Positions 45,051-55,500 are shown, counted from the stretch's first letter. The stretch is DNA of 64,000 bases from Salinibacter sp. 10B (GCF_002954405.1 NZ_MQWC01000004.1:384318-448317), one strand, 5' to 3'. Translations and numbers: made by a program. Notes: generated from the letters alone by a model not told the origin.

Positions 45051-46478
45051 TTACTCATCAGAGGACGCCTTCGAAGCCTCGGCCAGCCGGAGCGCCTGGT
45101 GAACGGACTTGGCCTCGGCACTCCCCTCCTCGGAATTGTGGGTCAGATACGGACACCGGGAGGGCGCATCGGAAAGCGTTGGCTTCTCATCCTCAGAGGC
45201 CCTCGGCAGCGACCGGCCGCCCGAATCGTCGGAAGGAGCAAAAAGGGCGTGGAGAAGCTCGATGCCCTGCACAAAGTCAATGCTGTCCGGATCGACGTTC
45301 TTCAACCGAACGATGGGCACGGCGAGCAGCTTTTGCATGATGGACTGGGTCAACCGGTCGACCTCCTCCCGGTCCATGTCGGTACGATGTGCATGTCGGT
45401 CGACCTCCTGCTCCCGAATGGAGTCGAAGGTGTCCCGAATGGCCTGAATGGCAGGCTGTAGGGCCTGCTGGTGAAACACCCAAGTGACGAAGTCACTGAG
45501 GAGATCTTCACAAATGGCTTCCGCATCGGGCACCGCAGAGCTACGGCGATCCTGCACCTTTTCGGTCCAGGCCTTCAGGTCGTCAAGATCGAAAACCGTA
45601 TACCCCGACCGAGCATCCATCGCCGGATCCACATTGCGGGGCCGGGCAATGTCGACAAGAAGAGGAGAGGCCGTCGGTGCATCCGGTTCCGGAACGTGTG
45701 GCGCCTGGAGAATCGGTTCCGGTGCCCCCGTGGCCACAATCACGAGATCAACCTCGGCAACCGCCTGATGGCGTTCAGCCCATCCCACAACCGTGCCGTT
45801 GTGTGTCTCCGCCACCTCACGGGCCCGGTCGATTGACCGGTTCGTTATCTGCACAGAGACAGGCGCGTCCTCCCGGAGGGACTTGAGGGCGAGACGTCCC
45901 ATCTTTCCCGCCCCCACGAGCAAGACCCGAATCTCGGACAGCGACCGGTCCGCCTGATCCGCAAAGTGCTGCCGCGCCATTTCGACGGAGGCCGTCGACA
46001 CCGATGCCGCCCCGCGAGAGAGAGTCGTTTCATTTGAGACACGTTTGGCCGCCCGGAACGCGGTGTGAAAAAGCCGGTGCATCACCGAATGCACGTGCCC
46101 GGCGTCCACGGCGCGTTGATACGCGTCCTTCATCTGCGCCAGAATCTGCTGGTCGCCCAGCACCATAGAGTTCAGGCCCGACGTTACGTGAAGGAGGTGC
46201 CGAACTGCGGCCTCATTCGTTCGTCGAAAGGCGGCCTCCTCCGGCCAGGGCGTCTCCGCTATCCGTGCAAGAGCAGCTTCTACCCGCTGCACGTCCGGGT
46301 CCCGCCCATACAGATAGGCCTCCGTCCGATTGCAGGTGGAAAGCAACACGACCTCGGCGTCCTCACTGAGAATGAGGGCGTCGTACAGCGCCTGCTGCTC
46401 GTCAACACTTAGGGCAAAGGCATCCGTCTGGGCCACGGACGCATGCTCATGATTAAGTCCGAAGGCGTAAAACGTCAT
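45051..46478 (-). CDS. hemA: Glutamyl-tRNA reductase
   Basis: This 475-residue enzyme reduces glutamyl-tRNA to glutamate-1-semialdehyde, the first step of C5-pathway haem synthesis, with NADPH. The nucleophile is Cys49 in LLSTCNRTEAY. HVTSGLNSMVLGDQQILAQ follows (about 93-111), then the NADPH site VLLVGAGKMGRLALKSL (about 185-201) and DIARPRNVDP. The C-terminal 60 residues (PRASEDEKPTLSDAPSR...) are an acidic extension beyond the usual dimerisation domain. It heads the hemA-hemC-hemD operon; no hemB or hemL is present in this run. Confidence 0.97.
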   Translation of the reverse strand: MTFYAFGLNHEHASVAQTDAFALSVDEQQALYDALILSEDAEVVLLSTCNRTEAYLYGRDPDVQRVEAALARIAETPWPEEAAFRRTNEAAVRHLLHVTSGLNSMVLGDQQILAQMKDAYQRAVDAGHVHSVMHRLFHTAFRAAKRVSNETTLSRGAASVSTASVEMARQHFADQADRSLSEIRVLLVGAGKMGRLALKSLREDAPVSVQITNRSIDRAREVAETHNGTVVGWAERHQAVAEVDLVIVATGAPEPILQAPHVPEPDAPTASPLLVDIARPRNVDPAMDARSGYTVFDLDDLKAWTEKVQDRRSSAVPDAEAICEDLLSDFVTWVFHQQALQPAIQAIRDTFDSIREQEVDRHAHRTDMDREEVDRLTQSIMQKLLAVPIVRLKNVDPDSIDFVQGIELLHALFAPSDDSGGRSLPRASEDEKPTLSDAPSRCPYLTHNSEEGSAEAKSVHQALRLAEASKASSDE

Positions 46479-46825
46479 GAAGGGCTGTCGGCCTACGAAA
46501 ACTGCGTCTGACTTCCTACAATCGAAAAAAGGCCCTGTTCATTGTTCGACGTTGAATAAGAAATGAGTTCCGCCCCCTCCCTTCGTGACCGATCCACAGG
46601 GACCAGCAGCGGAAGCCTCATTTCGTCAATACGCCTCCCGAAGCAGAGCCCCACAACATGAAGATACGTAGAACTGATTGATTTGGATAGGAGTGGAATC
46701 TACGTTTCCAGATAGTTTTTCCGGGGCAATTCTATTCTCGGGGTCCCATATACGATACTGGATTGGTCCCTCGCCTGCGCCGGATCGAAATGTCGGTGGC
46801 TTCCTTACCCTCCACTGTAGCCGTC
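46479..46825. other. Intergenic gap between divergent genes (347 bp)
   Basis: This gap holds the hemA promoter region and that of the small membrane protein. No gene, RNA or clear promoter pair is seen. Confidence 0.5.
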
Positions 46826-47173
46826 ATGAAACGATTGTTCAACTCGCTAGCAGTCCTCGTCGGACTCTGGCTTCTCGCCAGCTTTCTCGGCGTGATGTTC
46901 GATGCAACCCACAAAGATCTTTGGACGCAAAGTTTAATGTGGGCCCTTCTGTCGAGCGTCGTGTTGGCTCCGGTCTTTATGTTCGTCACTACTGCCAGCT
47001 CCGACTCCTCCGAGCCCCCCGCTGCTGAGACGAAGACCTTTGAGGTTGATCAGTCGATGGAGATGAACAACCAAGAATCGACACCGCAACCGAAAGACGA
47101 GTGGCCCCACACCTCCGAACAACATGGGGACCCGGGCTCCAGTGATCCGGGTCCCATTCCATCGAGCAACTAA
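46826..47173 (+). CDS. Small two-helix membrane protein, unknown
   Basis: This 115-residue protein has two transmembrane helices (about 4-26 LFNSLAVLVGLWLLASFLGVMF and 35-56 SLMWALLSSVVLAPVFMFVTT) and a Glu/Asp/Ser/Pro-rich, probably disordered C-terminus. ATG 46826 is chosen as the first that begins just before the first helix. No family is recognised. It converges on a UspA gene with 36 bp between. It is likely to be a small inner-membrane protein; the role is unknown. Confidence 0.55.
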   Translation: MKRLFNSLAVLVGLWLLASFLGVMFDATHKDLWTQSLMWALLSSVVLAPVFMFVTTASSDSSEPPAAETKTFEVDQSMEMNNQESTPQPKDEWPHTSEQHGDPGSSDPGPIPSSN

Positions 47174-47209
47174 CAGTCTGGCTTATGGAATGTGGGGTGG
47201 AATCATCCC

Positions 47210-48148
47210 TTACGCGTCCTGCTGCTCCTCATCCGGATCCGTTGGAATCGTGAGGACGGGACAGGGCGCCACCCGTACGATGCGCTCGGTATTGCTGCCG
47301 AGAAGAAACCGGCTCACGCCCGTCAGCCCTCGGGTGGCCATGACAATCAGATCGACCCCGCGCGTCTCTGAAAAGTCTACCACGTCCCGAGAGACGTTTC
47401 CCTCACGAACGTGATAGGCGCTTTCCACCTCTGGGCCTCCGACATTTTTGTCGAGCTGTTCGAGTGCCCGTTCGGCATTCTTTACAATCTCCGGATCCAT
47501 CTCAACGACCCCAACTCCGGGAATTCCAGTATCGCTGAAGGTAGGTACGGTGCGCTGCTCCGCCACGAAAAGGAGATGTAGACGCGCCTGATACGCACTG
47601 GCAAACGTCTTCGCCGCCTGGAGGGCATCCTTAGAGTGATCGGAGAAATCGGTTGGGGCCAGAATGTCCTGGTACGTCACCTCCTCCTCTTCGTCCGTCC
47701 AGGGCACCTCTTCACGCACCGTCATGACCGGGCAGGGCGCGTGACGGACGATCTTGTTGGCGACATTGCCCAACATTAGCCGATCAAGCCCCTTCCGGCC
47801 ATGGGTGCCCATCACCACGAGGTCGATGTTTCGCTCCTCCACGTACTCGTGAATCGAGTCCGCTACGTCGAAACTAAGCTGAAGCGAGACCGTCGTGTCG
47901 AAGTCGTGGTCCTTCTCCGGTGCCAATTTCTGCAACCGCTCTTCAGCCTCGGCCCGAATCTGTTCACGCAACTTTACGGCCCGATCCTGGGCATCGGTGA
48001 TGCCGTACCAGTCCGGATCCAATTCATTCACGACATGGAGAAGATGCAACCGTGCCCCAAACCGATCGGCCGCTTCCACAGCGTGGGTGAGGGCGTGATC
48101 GGCACAGGCCGAAAAGTCGGTCGGGAGAAGAATGTTGTCGAGAGTCAT
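47210..48148 (-). CDS. Tandem universal stress protein (UspA x2)
   Basis: This 312-residue protein has two UspA domains in tandem. Each shows the ATP-binding pattern G-2x-G-9x-G(S/T). Domain 1 (about 1-148) has VVMGTHGRKGLDRLMLGNVANKIV and domain 2 (about 150-312) has VMATRGLTGVSRFLLGSNTERIV, each followed by a CPVxT strand. Start ATG 48148 (MTLDNILLPTDFSAC) is the family opening; the longer form is not. It is one of two adjacent tandem UspA genes on the minus strand, 45 bp from the other, suggesting co-transcription. Confidence 0.93.
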   Translation of the reverse strand: MTLDNILLPTDFSACADHALTHAVEAADRFGARLHLLHVVNELDPDWYGITDAQDRAVKLREQIRAEAEERLQKLAPEKDHDFDTTVSLQLSFDVADSIHEYVEERNIDLVVMGTHGRKGLDRLMLGNVANKIVRHAPCPVMTVREEVPWTDEEEEVTYQDILAPTDFSDHSKDALQAAKTFASAYQARLHLLFVAEQRTVPTFSDTGIPGVGVVEMDPEIVKNAERALEQLDKNVGGPEVESAYHVREGNVSRDVVDFSETRGVDLIVMATRGLTGVSRFLLGSNTERIVRVAPCPVLTIPTDPDEEQQDA

Positions 48149-48193
48149 AGACAAGTGCGTCAGCGTGGTCAGAATCGAATGGGAATCCAATTG

Positions 48194-49120
48194 TTAAGCG
48201 TTGGCCTCTGACGAGGCGGCTGGCAAAAGGGATTTTCCAAAGGATTTGACGATGAACACGGGCACGGAGGAACGTCGGACAATGCGTTCGGTCACGCTTC
48301 CGAGCAGGAGCCGTTCGAGCCCGCTGCGCCCATGGGTAGCAATAACGATGAGATCTACGTCGTTCTCTTTTTCGTAGTCGAGGATGACGGAGGGAGCATA
48401 GCCAATGGTCGTTTCCGCAACCACGTGCTCATACCCAATTTCCTCTCGGGCCATGTTGGCGAGAGAGCGCTCCACCCGCTCCACAACCTCCGGGCCGGGG
48501 ACATCGGCCATCTCCATACCGTAGGCCGACGGATACATTACCTCTTCTACTGCGTGAAGGAGCGTGATCTGGGCCCCGTACGTCAGAGCCAGTTCCTTGG
48601 CGTGCCGCACCGCCGTGGTCGACTCGTCAGAAAAGTCGACCGGGGCCAGAATATTCCGGACGTTCCAGGCCGATGCCGGCTCTTCACCGGCCCGAACCGT
48701 AAGGACTGGGCACGAGGCCGTACGGAGCACCTCCTCCGCCACGCTGCCAATCAGCATGCGCTGGAGTCCCCGCCGCCCGTGCGTGCCGGTCACCACGAGA
48801 TCCACGTTGTGCTCATCCGCATACGACACGATGGCCTCCGCTGGAGATGGTGCATCCACCTGCTCCTGCTGAAGAGACAGGGCCTCAAGATCGATGGGCT
48901 GTGAGGGCGGATCGCCGCTATGCAGGAGGTTGCCGAGCGTTCCACTGGAAAGCGGAAACTGCTCTGCCATATCCTGTCGAACCTCCGTCTCTCCCTCCCG
49001 CACGTTCAATATGTGGAGTTCCGCGTCATGCCAGTGGGCAAGAGCAGCAGCGTGGGGAAAAGCATGCTCGGCTCCCTGTGAGAAGTCCGTCGGCCAAAGA
49101 ATGCGCTGGATTGAAAGCAT
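48194..49120 (-). CDS. Tandem universal stress protein (UspA x2)
   Basis: This 308-residue protein has two UspA domains, with VVTGTHGRRGLQRMLIGSVAEEVL in the first and VIATHGRSGLERLLLGSVTERIV in the second, so both ATP-binding sites look intact. The start at ATG 49120 (MLSIQRILWPTDFS) fits the family; the longer reading to 49456 is rejected. It lies upstream of the other tandem UspA gene. A 14-base dyad TTCACA-AC-TGTGAA is found at 49214-49227, about 95 bp upstream, as a candidate regulator site. Confidence 0.92.
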   Translation of the reverse strand: MLSIQRILWPTDFSQGAEHAFPHAAALAHWHDAELHILNVREGETEVRQDMAEQFPLSSGTLGNLLHSGDPPSQPIDLEALSLQQEQVDAPSPAEAIVSYADEHNVDLVVTGTHGRRGLQRMLIGSVAEEVLRTASCPVLTVRAGEEPASAWNVRNILAPVDFSDESTTAVRHAKELALTYGAQITLLHAVEEVMYPSAYGMEMADVPGPEVVERVERSLANMAREEIGYEHVVAETTIGYAPSVILDYEKENDVDLIVIATHGRSGLERLLLGSVTERIVRRSSVPVFIVKSFGKSLLPAASSEANA

Positions 49121-49213
49121 AGTGCGGTCAGGGTTGATGTAGAATGCCCCTTCGGTTTTGCCGGGGATGGAAAAGCCTGGGATGACCGGGGCCGCCCCAA
49201 TCATTTTTGGATG

Positions 49214-49227
49214 TTCACAACTGTGAA
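49214..49227. promoter_or_regulatory. Candidate operator dyad upstream of uspA gene
   Basis: TTCACA and TGTGAA flank two bases (AC) in a short inverted repeat, about 95 bp upstream of the UspA start. The arms resemble the half-sites of CRP/FNR-type regulators reversed, but spacing is atypical, so this is only suggestive. Confidence 0.3.
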
Positions 49228-49309
49228 TTCGCCCATCCTTAGAGTGGCAAATTTGACGCGGATCTGCAACCCGTGCCCTTGTGTTTCGGGGACGGGCCCT
49301 GCCCCCCAA

Positions 49310-49339
49310 CGTTGTGGGGACTCTCCCCACCCCACAACG
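49310..49339. repeat. Perfect 10-bp inverted repeat (stem-loop)
   Basis: CGTTGTGGGG (49310-49319) and CCCCACAACG (49330-49339) form a perfect stem with a 10-base loop, downstream of the YbhN-like gene on the minus strand. No T-run follows in either direction. It may be an mRNA hairpin or an incomplete terminator. Confidence 0.5.
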
Positions 49340-49461
49340 AGACTGACCGTAGAAATGCTGAGGATAGAGTGCCAGGCTTCTGGATGAAGCGACCGGGGCG
49401 CGCCTTGCGACAGTTCCCCCCGCTCTGCCCCCACGGGCATCCCCATTCTCAATCACCGGTA

Positions 49462-50538
49462 TTAGGTCATCTCCCGTACCCCGCGACGCAATTCATAGGC
49501 CCCGAATGCCAGTACGGCAAGAAGAAGGGGAAGCAGATGAAAGATGCCCCGATAGGCCAACAGGGTGCCCAACACGATCGGCGCCGGCACTTCAGGCGTC
49601 AACAACAACAGCATAATGCCCTCGAACACGCCAAGCCCTCCGGGAACGTGACTCACCAAGCCTGCGATCAAAGCAATTAGGTAGACCACAACGAGATATG
49701 GCAGGGAGAGCCCAATCTCCGGAGGCAGCAACACATACACGACCGACGACGCCAGGGTTAGGTCTCCCGCCGCAAGCCCCACCTGCACCGGGAGCATCCA
49801 CTGCGGCGGAATGTCAAAGGACCAGCCCCAAAAGATGAATGCGTCGGTCCGGAGCACGGTCATCGTCGCATACCCTCCGACTGGCACAAGGCACAGAATC
49901 CCTAATATCGCGGGGGAAAAGGGAAGATTGAACGCCGCGGCCAGTTCGAGAGGCACCACGAGCAACACGACTCCCCCAAGCGTGAAGAATCCGAGCCAAA
50001 ACGAGACCCCAGCGAAAAGGATCGCTTTGGCCACCTGGGCAGGCGATAGCCCCCACGAGGAGTACAGCCGATAGCGTACCGACCCGCCCGTCAGAATGGG
50101 GTTCCCGATTGCTTGGCTCACGGCGTATCCAATGAACGCCGAAAATATAACCCGACGCGTGGAAAGGTGCCCATCTACATAGCGCAGAGCTAGGGCATCG
50201 TACCCCGTAAGGACAACGAAGGTGAGAGCCGTCAGCCCAAGGGCCGTGACCACATACGAAAGCGGAAGATCGCGCAAGTACCCCCACACTTCAGCGTACT
50301 CGAACCCCTGCAACTCTCGCCCAATGACCCATAGGGACCCGACAAACACGAGACATGCGAGGGCCATTGCCACCACGTGCCCGTTTGTCCACCAGCGGAG
50401 CCGCATTCGAAGCAGGCGCCCCCAGGCACGCCAGGTCTGCGTCGAAGACCATCGAGACCTTGCCGAATCGATCTCCCCCGAATGCCCCCACGATTCTGCA
50501 GCTCCCCAATCGGTCTGTCGCGCGTCAGGATTCGACAT
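49462..50538 (-). CDS. YbhN/AglD-type multipass membrane protein (UPF0104, LPG-synthase TM region)
   Basis: This 358-residue protein has about eight hydrophobic helices and matches the UPF0104/YbhN family, related to the membrane half of lysylphosphatidylglycerol synthase. Recognisable segments are FSAFIGYAVSQAIGNPILTGGSVRYRLYSSWGLS and LIAGLVSHVPGGLGVFEGIMLLLL, the usual conserved PGGLG motif. The soluble MprF-like catalytic half is absent. The N-terminal 60 residues are polar and Arg/Trp-rich. Relatives are implicated in lipid flipping or membrane lipid modification, but the activity is not shown. Confidence 0.85.
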   Translation of the reverse strand: MSNPDARQTDWGAAESWGHSGEIDSARSRWSSTQTWRAWGRLLRMRLRWWTNGHVVAMALACLVFVGSLWVIGRELQGFEYAEVWGYLRDLPLSYVVTALGLTALTFVVLTGYDALALRYVDGHLSTRRVIFSAFIGYAVSQAIGNPILTGGSVRYRLYSSWGLSPAQVAKAILFAGVSFWLGFFTLGGVVLLVVPLELAAAFNLPFSPAILGILCLVPVGGYATMTVLRTDAFIFWGWSFDIPPQWMLPVQVGLAAGDLTLASSVVYVLLPPEIGLSLPYLVVVYLIALIAGLVSHVPGGLGVFEGIMLLLLTPEVPAPIVLGTLLAYRGIFHLLPLLLAVLAFGAYELRRGVREMT

Positions 50539-50775
50539 TCAGAATACGGTATACGATCTGATGGTGGTGGACTCCCCTCAAACCGGTGGACGGCGCCAGC
50601 GATTCATGCCTACAGAGCTCCTTAATGCCTCCCGGTTCGGCCTAACCTGTACGGAGATGCTCTGAACGACCCTCCTTTCCACCCGTATTGGGAAACTTTG
50701 CAGAGCCGCATCGATTGAGTAGTATGGAGTAGCGGTTCCGCCTATGTTCTGCCAGACGAACCCAACCCAACCCAT

Positions 50776-51048
50776 ATGCGAGGAGTTAGCTTCAAGCCCC
50801 AGGACGCCGAAGATTTTTCCACTGGTGAAATCAAATCGTACGGTGGCATTTATGCCGCCACAGCCGAGGACTTTGCTGGTGCGTTCGAGATGGAGCCGGA
50901 CCGGTTCATCGAGATCGTGCAATCGTCGGATGTCGAGCCGCTCACGGAAGTGGGTGACGACGAGGAGCCCGGCAAGTACAGCCTCTCCTTCGAGCGTGAG
51001 GAATTTGAGAAGCTGAAGGACATCCTGCTGGACGAGAACGACGCATAG
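50776..51048 (+). CDS. Small acidic soluble protein, unknown
   Basis: This 90-residue protein is acidic and soluble, with repeated Glu/Asp patches, and has no signal or membrane segment. Segments such as AEDFSTGEIKSYGGIYAATAEDFAGAFEM and YSLSFEREEFEKLKDILL look like a mixed alpha/beta fold. I do not recognise a family. A strong intrinsic terminator sits 23 bp after its stop, so it is a monocistronic unit. The gene may be a small conserved protein of the phylum. Confidence 0.6.
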   Translation: MRGVSFKPQDAEDFSTGEIKSYGGIYAATAEDFAGAFEMEPDRFIEIVQSSDVEPLTEVGDDEEPGKYSLSFEREEFEKLKDILLDENDA

Positions 51049-51071
51049 CCTCGTTTCCCCCCTCTTTCCCG

Positions 51072-51109
51072 CCCCAACCTCCGCTCCCCCGCAGAGGTTG
51101 GGGTTTTTT
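51072..51109 (+). terminator. Strong rho-independent terminator
   Basis: CCCCAACCTC (51072-51081) pairs perfectly with GAGGTTGGGG (51094-51103) around a 12-base loop, followed by TTTTTT (51104-51109). It ends the small acidic gene at 50776-51048. No T-run is present on the opposite strand, so it is directional. Confidence 0.9.
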
Positions 51110-51138
51110 CTTGGCTGTCCCTTCCTTCGTGTCCGTGT

Positions 51139-52404
51139 TCACCCGGCACTGGTCTCCGCCGAGGGCTCTCCGTGTCGATCGTGCACCTGCGTGAGCACCA
51201 GGACCACGGCCCCCGCAGCACAGCCGGCCCCTACCGCAAAGGGAACCGCAAATCCATACTGCACGAAAAAGCCTGCCAAGAGCTGTCCGGCTGCAATGCC
51301 CAACCCGAAGGCCACCGTGAGCACGGAAAGCTGCGCCCCCGACTGGCCCTTCGTGGTATAGTCTCCCGCCAGCGCAAGGGCCGGTGCAAACACCATTGCC
51401 CCAGCCCCTCCCTGCAACACGCGAAGAACGATCATCTCCCAGGGGGCGGTTACAAACCCCTGGAGCACGGTCGTGGGCACAAGACCGATGAGTCCCATAA
51501 TGATGAACGGACGGCGGCCCACACTGTCACTGGCTCGCCCCACAAAGGGCTGAAGGGCCGCGAGGGCTGCAATCAGCGCCACAAACTCCACGGAAAACAA
51601 GATCGGCCCTTGATCCAAGCGGTGATTCACTTCCGGCTCAATGGCTGAGAGCATTGCAATGCAGGCCGCCATGACCAGCGTCGCGAGCCCGAGTGCAAAA
51701 ATCGGGTCGAGCCCCCGTCCGTGGCGCGCCCAGACGCGAACGGCAAGACTGCGGGGCGCGGGCGACGTCTCGTCCGGATCTTCCACGAGAAGCATAACCA
51801 GCCCCACACTCACGATGGCCGTGAGCGCCGCAAGTCCGAAAGTCGCCTCGAAGCCGGTGACCGAAAGGCCAAAAAGCTGAAACGGCCCCATCTCCAACAA
51901 CACACTCGCCAGTAGCGGCCCACTGCCAAAGCCGACGAGCCGAAACGAGTTGTAAATGCCCATGTGACCGCCGCGGTTGTCGGCCCGGCTGCCTTCATTC
52001 ACGAGGGCTATACTGGCCGTGATGGTGAACGCCGCTGCCATCCCCTGCACAATGCGGAGCAGAAAAAGCTCCCAGTAGTGCGTCCCCCCCACAAACGACA
52101 GATTCACGACGGCAAAGACCAGTAATCCGCCGAGCACGAACGACTTTCGTTGCCCCATTCGATCCGAGAGGCGACCGGCGAGAGGCTGGGTAATACTGCT
52201 GGCAATACCAAACAGAGCGAGTACGACTCCTGCTATGAGGGAAGTCGGCACGCCGAAGGTCCCCCCACCCACAAGATCACTGGCCACGTAGAGCGGCAGC
52301 ACAATCACGAGAAAGGAGTTGCCCATTGCATCGGCCATCCGAGCAATGGCCAAGGCAAGAATTCGGCGGTCAACGCCCAACCACGCAGAGAGGCCACTCG
52401 ACAT
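51139..52404 (-). CDS. MFS transporter
   Basis: This 421-residue protein has the 12-helix pattern of the major facilitator superfamily, with the loop signature GRLSDRMGQRKSFVLGG near the second to third helix and a related GRASDSVGRRPFIIMG in the second half. It falls with the drug/multidrug-efflux or sugar-type exporters in general form. The substrate cannot be told. ATG 52404 is chosen; the longer form to 52452 adds a non-hydrophobic leader. It lies next to the penicillin-binding protein gene on the same strand. Confidence 0.87.
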   Translation of the reverse strand: MSSGLSAWLGVDRRILALAIARMADAMGNSFLVIVLPLYVASDLVGGGTFGVPTSLIAGVVLALFGIASSITQPLAGRLSDRMGQRKSFVLGGLLVFAVVNLSFVGGTHYWELFLLRIVQGMAAAFTITASIALVNEGSRADNRGGHMGIYNSFRLVGFGSGPLLASVLLEMGPFQLFGLSVTGFEATFGLAALTAIVSVGLVMLLVEDPDETSPAPRSLAVRVWARHGRGLDPIFALGLATLVMAACIAMLSAIEPEVNHRLDQGPILFSVEFVALIAALAALQPFVGRASDSVGRRPFIIMGLIGLVPTTVLQGFVTAPWEMIVLRVLQGGAGAMVFAPALALAGDYTTKGQSGAQLSVLTVAFGLGIAAGQLLAGFFVQYGFAVPFAVGAGCAAGAVVLVLTQVHDRHGEPSAETSAG

Positions 52405-52511
52405 CAGGGTCCAGGGTGCAGTTAAGAACGGAAGACAATCCGCCCCCTGCAACTGGTTATGCGACGAAAAGGTCGTCCGGAACGAGAAACACGGCCCTCA
52501 ACCACCGACGT

Positions 52512-55500
52512 TCAGGGACTCTTCGTCGTATTCATCGAACGAGCAACCTGAAGAGACGCGTTCCCCCCCTCCGCCTCCCCCGGCGGGGTCTCCAAAAGCG
52601 GGGTCAGATGCGGACCGATGAGTTGAAGAATGGAGGTGGTAAGGGAGCTGGTAAACTGGTAATTGTCCGCTTCGGGCCCTTCGACATACGCCACGACCGT
52701 CCCGAAAAAGCGCTCTCCGGCATTAAAGACAAAGGTGGAGGTTCGACTCATCGCCACCGACGTACGCGTCCCGTCCGCCCCGGTCGAGTACACCCGATTG
52801 TCGCCCGTGCCCGTTTTCCCCCCGATCGCCATTTCGGTCCCGTCCGGCATCGTGATAGCCCCACGAGCCCGTACGGCCGTCCCGCGTTCTACAACGTCCT
52901 GGAGCACGTCCAAGACCACCTGGGAAAGTTCTGGAGACAACACCTGCGTCGGCGCAGGGACCTCATGCTCCAATTTGGTTTCAAAGGGTGTATTGGCGGC
53001 AAAATGGAGGGAATCGATCCGAACTGTCGGATAACGCTTCCCTTCTCGTACAAGAATGCCCATCAACTCGGCAAGGGCAGCCGGGCGATCGGCCGAACTG
53101 CCAAGCGCGGTGGCGAGAGTGGGAATGAGCCGCTCAAACGGATAGCCCAAGCGGGTCCACATCTTGTGAATCTCTCCAAAGGCTTCCTGTTCGAGGATCG
53201 TGCGTATTCGGGGATCTTGCGTGCGCTTTCGGTTCTCGTAGAGCCACTGGTATACGCTCTGCCGAACGTCCACGCTGGCCGACATAACCTCACTGTAGCC
53301 AGCAGCGGGATGCGTGTAGAGGTATCCCACCAACCAAAGTTCCAGCGGGTGAATCCCAGAGAGGTATCCTCGATCTTGCCACGAGATGCCATCTGGATTG
53401 GAATCGTGGTACCACTGCTCAACCTGTTCGGAGGTAATGGATTCGGCATCCGCCGCGTAGGTGCGGAGAAACTGGCCGAAGGCCTCGCGCCCTCCTTCCG
53501 GAAAGACCGACCGAAAGGCCCAGGCCAACCGGCGAGCGGACGTGGTATGACGTTGACCGAGCGCCGCCAGCACTTCTCCGCGCGGCGCCTTCGACTTGTA
53601 CGCTCGAAGATACCGACTCAAGAACAAACTGCCTTCGTGTACGGCAAAGCGCTCCAAGTACTCCGTCCGTCGCTGATCGCTCGGGTCCTCTAGCATGGAA
53701 TATGCCTGTCCCGGCAACCGAGCGATGTGGTAATTCACCACGTCCTCCATCATGCGGACGAATACGAGATTGGCCGACTGCTGCACCGCCGTCCGGATGG
53801 TCATCGTCCGGTCCGACTCGTGACTGTAGTTCTGAAAAACATGGATGCCTCCCCCGGTAAAGAACCGTTCGGCCGGATCACCCGAGATCGGCCGTTCGAC
53901 GGCCGCTGCAAGCACCTGCGCCCGGTCGGCCGTAGGCGTCTCAATGAGGTAGTCGAGGGTCCACCGCGTAATACTGTCCTCCTCGGCGACCGGCACGGCC
54001 CGTAGCATCTCGGGGGACTTCCCTGCATGCGCCTGATAGACCTGCTCTACGAGTTCGAGGTAGGTCACGAGCACGCGCACCTTGGCCGTGGACCCCAACT
54101 CCAGCATCGATCCCTGGTTGACGTCGAACGGACCGTCGACATTATCCGCCTGCATCCGAAGCACGTTGGCGTGAGGGCGGCGCTCAAAAAGCACGACGGA
54201 GTAGTTGATGTTCTCCGGCGCCCCGTCACCAATCATGGAGTGAAGCCCCTTCTCCCGAAGATAAACCGAATCTTCCAGCTGGCTCAGCACGTCTGCTACC
54301 GCCTGTTGGACGTTGCGGTCAAACGTTGTATGGACGGTAAGATCCAGCCGATTCAGGGCCGGCAGGTTCGTGATGCGAAGCTTGCGCAGCAGTTCCATCC
54401 GGACGCTATTGGCCGCCTTCTGGGTCACGTACGAGGCCTCAGGACGACTGGGGGCACGCGACAGCACCGTCACGTCCGTTTTCAGGGCCTTCTGGCAGAG
54501 TCGGTCCGTAATGATGCCGGCCCTCGCCATCAACGGCAGGTAGCGATCCGTCAGACGAGCCAAGTCGTCGGGCCCCTCCGGGCGAACGAGATACCACGAG
54601 GGGCTTCGCGTCGAGAGAATGAGGCTAAGGACCTGCCGGTAGGCAATGGCACGCCGTTCCAGCTTCTCGGCCGTAATTGCCGAGTCGCTGGGCACCTGCG
54701 TCAGCACGTCGTTCACCGCATCAAAGTCGCTCCCGTACCAGGCCCGGAGGCCATCGCCCAGGCCGTTTACCTCCCCGTGATTTGCGGTGGCCGCCAGCGG
54801 AAGCTGGTTGATGTACTCCTTCACAATGTGCTTCCGCTCGTTCAGCGTCTCCATCCCATTGCGGTACGCCATCAAGGAGGCCGACGCCATCTGCTGAAGC
54901 TTCTCCGGGACCGAGTTCGTGCGGCCACCGACCGAGTGCCGAACTTTTGTGAGCTGGGTCGCGAGCGTGCTCCCACCCGGCCCCTCACCGCCCGACACTA
55001 CACGCTGGAAGGCCGCCAGCGCAAACCGATCCCATTCCACTGCCGGATTCTTGTATTCCTGAGACCGATCGAGCAACTCCCGATTTTCGATGTAGAGAAG
55101 CGACCGCCACACCATGTCAGGAATGGAGTCCGGGTCCGTATACGCCTTGCCGGGATACGGGCTCTCGAACAATTTCCGAGTCCGGTGATCCTGAATTTCC
55201 AGCCCCGCCTGGTCCTTGTGACGATAGATGGGATACAACCCGAGGTCCATCGTCCACGCCATCGGCAAAGACATCTTCGACTGTTCCGTAACCTCGTACT
55301 GACGTTCGGTCAGTCCCTCAATCATGGCGGGCAGGCTGCTGTAGCCCATCCGCTCATTGTACGGCCCGTGCTCTGGATAGCGGATGCGGGAGCTGGGACC
55401 GGCCTGCACCTCGTACGTCATCGCTCCGGCCCAATTGGACAAAATCACGGCCTGGCCCACCGACGTCCGCATCTCAATGGCCGCCAGCGCAATAATTACG

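Larger units (their letters stand above)
49121..49461. other. Intergenic gap with dyad and hairpin (341 bp)
   Basis: This gap lies between two minus-strand genes and holds a TTCACA-TGTGAA dyad at 49214-49227 and a perfect 10-bp stem-loop at 49310-49339. No gene is supported. Confidence 0.55.
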
